Shown here: positions 63,713 through 64,000 of the stretch, one piece after another
Numbering within the stretch: the stretch's first letter is position 1
Layout of the letters: each line of letters starts with the position of its first letter
NCBI RefSeq assembly: GCF_011393025.1
Contig: NZ_JAAOEO010000008.1
Span: 176,981-240,980, forward strand
DNA from: Neobacillus terrae
GTDB taxonomy: Bacteria > Bacillota > Bacilli > Bacillales > Cytobacillaceae
Reading direction: 5' to 3'
Length of the DNA stretch: 64,000 nt
Notes under the pieces: model-generated
The model's input: only the letters and a program-made list of their open reading frames with translations
Database searches by the model: none
Told to the model about the DNA's origin: nothing
Position numbers and translations under genes: made by a program

Positions 63713-64000
63713 TATATGGAATGATTTAAGTATAGTCTATTAATCGTTAATGAACAAGAAAAATAGAACATACATTCTGTGAAGCTTATAATAAAATCGA
63801 ACGAAGAAACCCAAGGGAAGGAGGACAAACACACCACGAATGGTCCTTATTTAGATTTCAAGAAAAAGAAGTAGTGATGAACAGTACGACCATAAGTAGT
63901 AATCAAAGAGAAGGTGCTTATTCAACTACCATGAAAATTAACTTCTATTAAAAGGAAAAAAGGCAATACTAAAATAAGACGCAGCTCATTCGTTTTTAAA
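63713..64000. other. Right-edge intergenic stretch
   Basis: A TATAAT at 63787 and a fine AAGGAGG near 63818-63824 are followed only by very short frames, so either a gene start has eroded or the signal is chance. Otherwise nothing seen to the window end. Confidence 0.35.

Noticed and set aside
1..64000. tRNA, rRNA or CRISPR array
   Set aside because: No cloverleaf with a conserved TTCGA arm, no rRNA sequence and no regularly spaced direct repeats were seen. The only tandem repeat is at 14.5 kb and has no spacers.

Overview
The window comes from a low-GC Gram-positive spore-former of the Bacillaceae (Bacillus sensu lato). The evidence is AT-rich sequence, strong GGAGG-type ribosome binding sites with many TTG and GTG starts, numerous intrinsic terminators, and a gene set typical of the group: a YtrA-type GntR/ABC operon, a DUF4023 peptide, a DegV protein, FetAB, a TcyP-type transporter, YitT, SelO, a BCCT transporter, and ECF sigma factors with DUF4179 partners. 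There is no rRNA, tRNA, CRISPR array, prophage or complete insertion sequence. It reads as ordinary chromosome with two more disturbed stretches, about 32-40 kb and 46-56 kb.

Layout. 0-6 kb: an ABC operon controlled by a GntR repressor, starting at a clear palindromic operator and running into a truncated ECF sigma gene at the left edge; then a DUF4023 peptide, a stand-alone receiver protein, an EamA transporter and an acetyltransferase. 6-11 kb: pirin, then two c-di-GMP genes (PAS-PAS-GGDEF-EAL, and a membrane GGDEF protein whose leader carries a c-di-GMP-I riboswitch and terminator). 11-21 kb: a frameshifted Nudix gene, threonine aldolase, methyltransferase, DegV, an amino-acid ABC importer operon, a ring-cleaving dioxygenase, a TetR-DUF2306 operon and a frameshifted tcyP. 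21-32 kb: amino-acid permease, MFS, DUF5658, YitT, a secreted phosphoesterase, SelO, FetAB and an aldose epimerase. 32-41 kb: a TPR protein, a chimeric junction of two gene fragments copied from genes elsewhere in the window, a small secreted-type protein, a BCCT transporter, an SRPBCC protein, a DUF1059-like peptide and an ArsR-SRPBCC fusion. 41-50 kb: an ABC-F gene with a short attenuator-like leader, a SWIM protein, a YgjP-like peptidase, DUF1456, and a sigma/anti-sigma fusion. 50-64 kb: a frameshifted oligopeptidase B, Dus, a stress flavoprotein, a GC-rich S51 peptidase, an ABC exporter with a leader peptide and competing RNA helices, a split ECF sigma/DUF4179 pair, a lone OLD nuclease, a long structured gene-free tract and a GNAT protein.

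Most striking: (1) the 18-codon leader peptide before the ABC exporter at 56.4 kb, whose coding sequence forms one arm of a hairpin while the other arm can instead pair with the exporter's Shine-Dalgarno; (2) a similar but simpler arrangement before the ABC-F gene; (3) a one-polypeptide sigma/zinc-finger/DUF4179 protein lying close to the same architecture split into two genes; (4) several dispersed repeat families, two of which look like structured RNA or duplicated 3' ends; and (5) about 650 bases of hairpin-rich, gene-free sequence beside the OLD nuclease. Family names are from memory and inspection; no searches were run.
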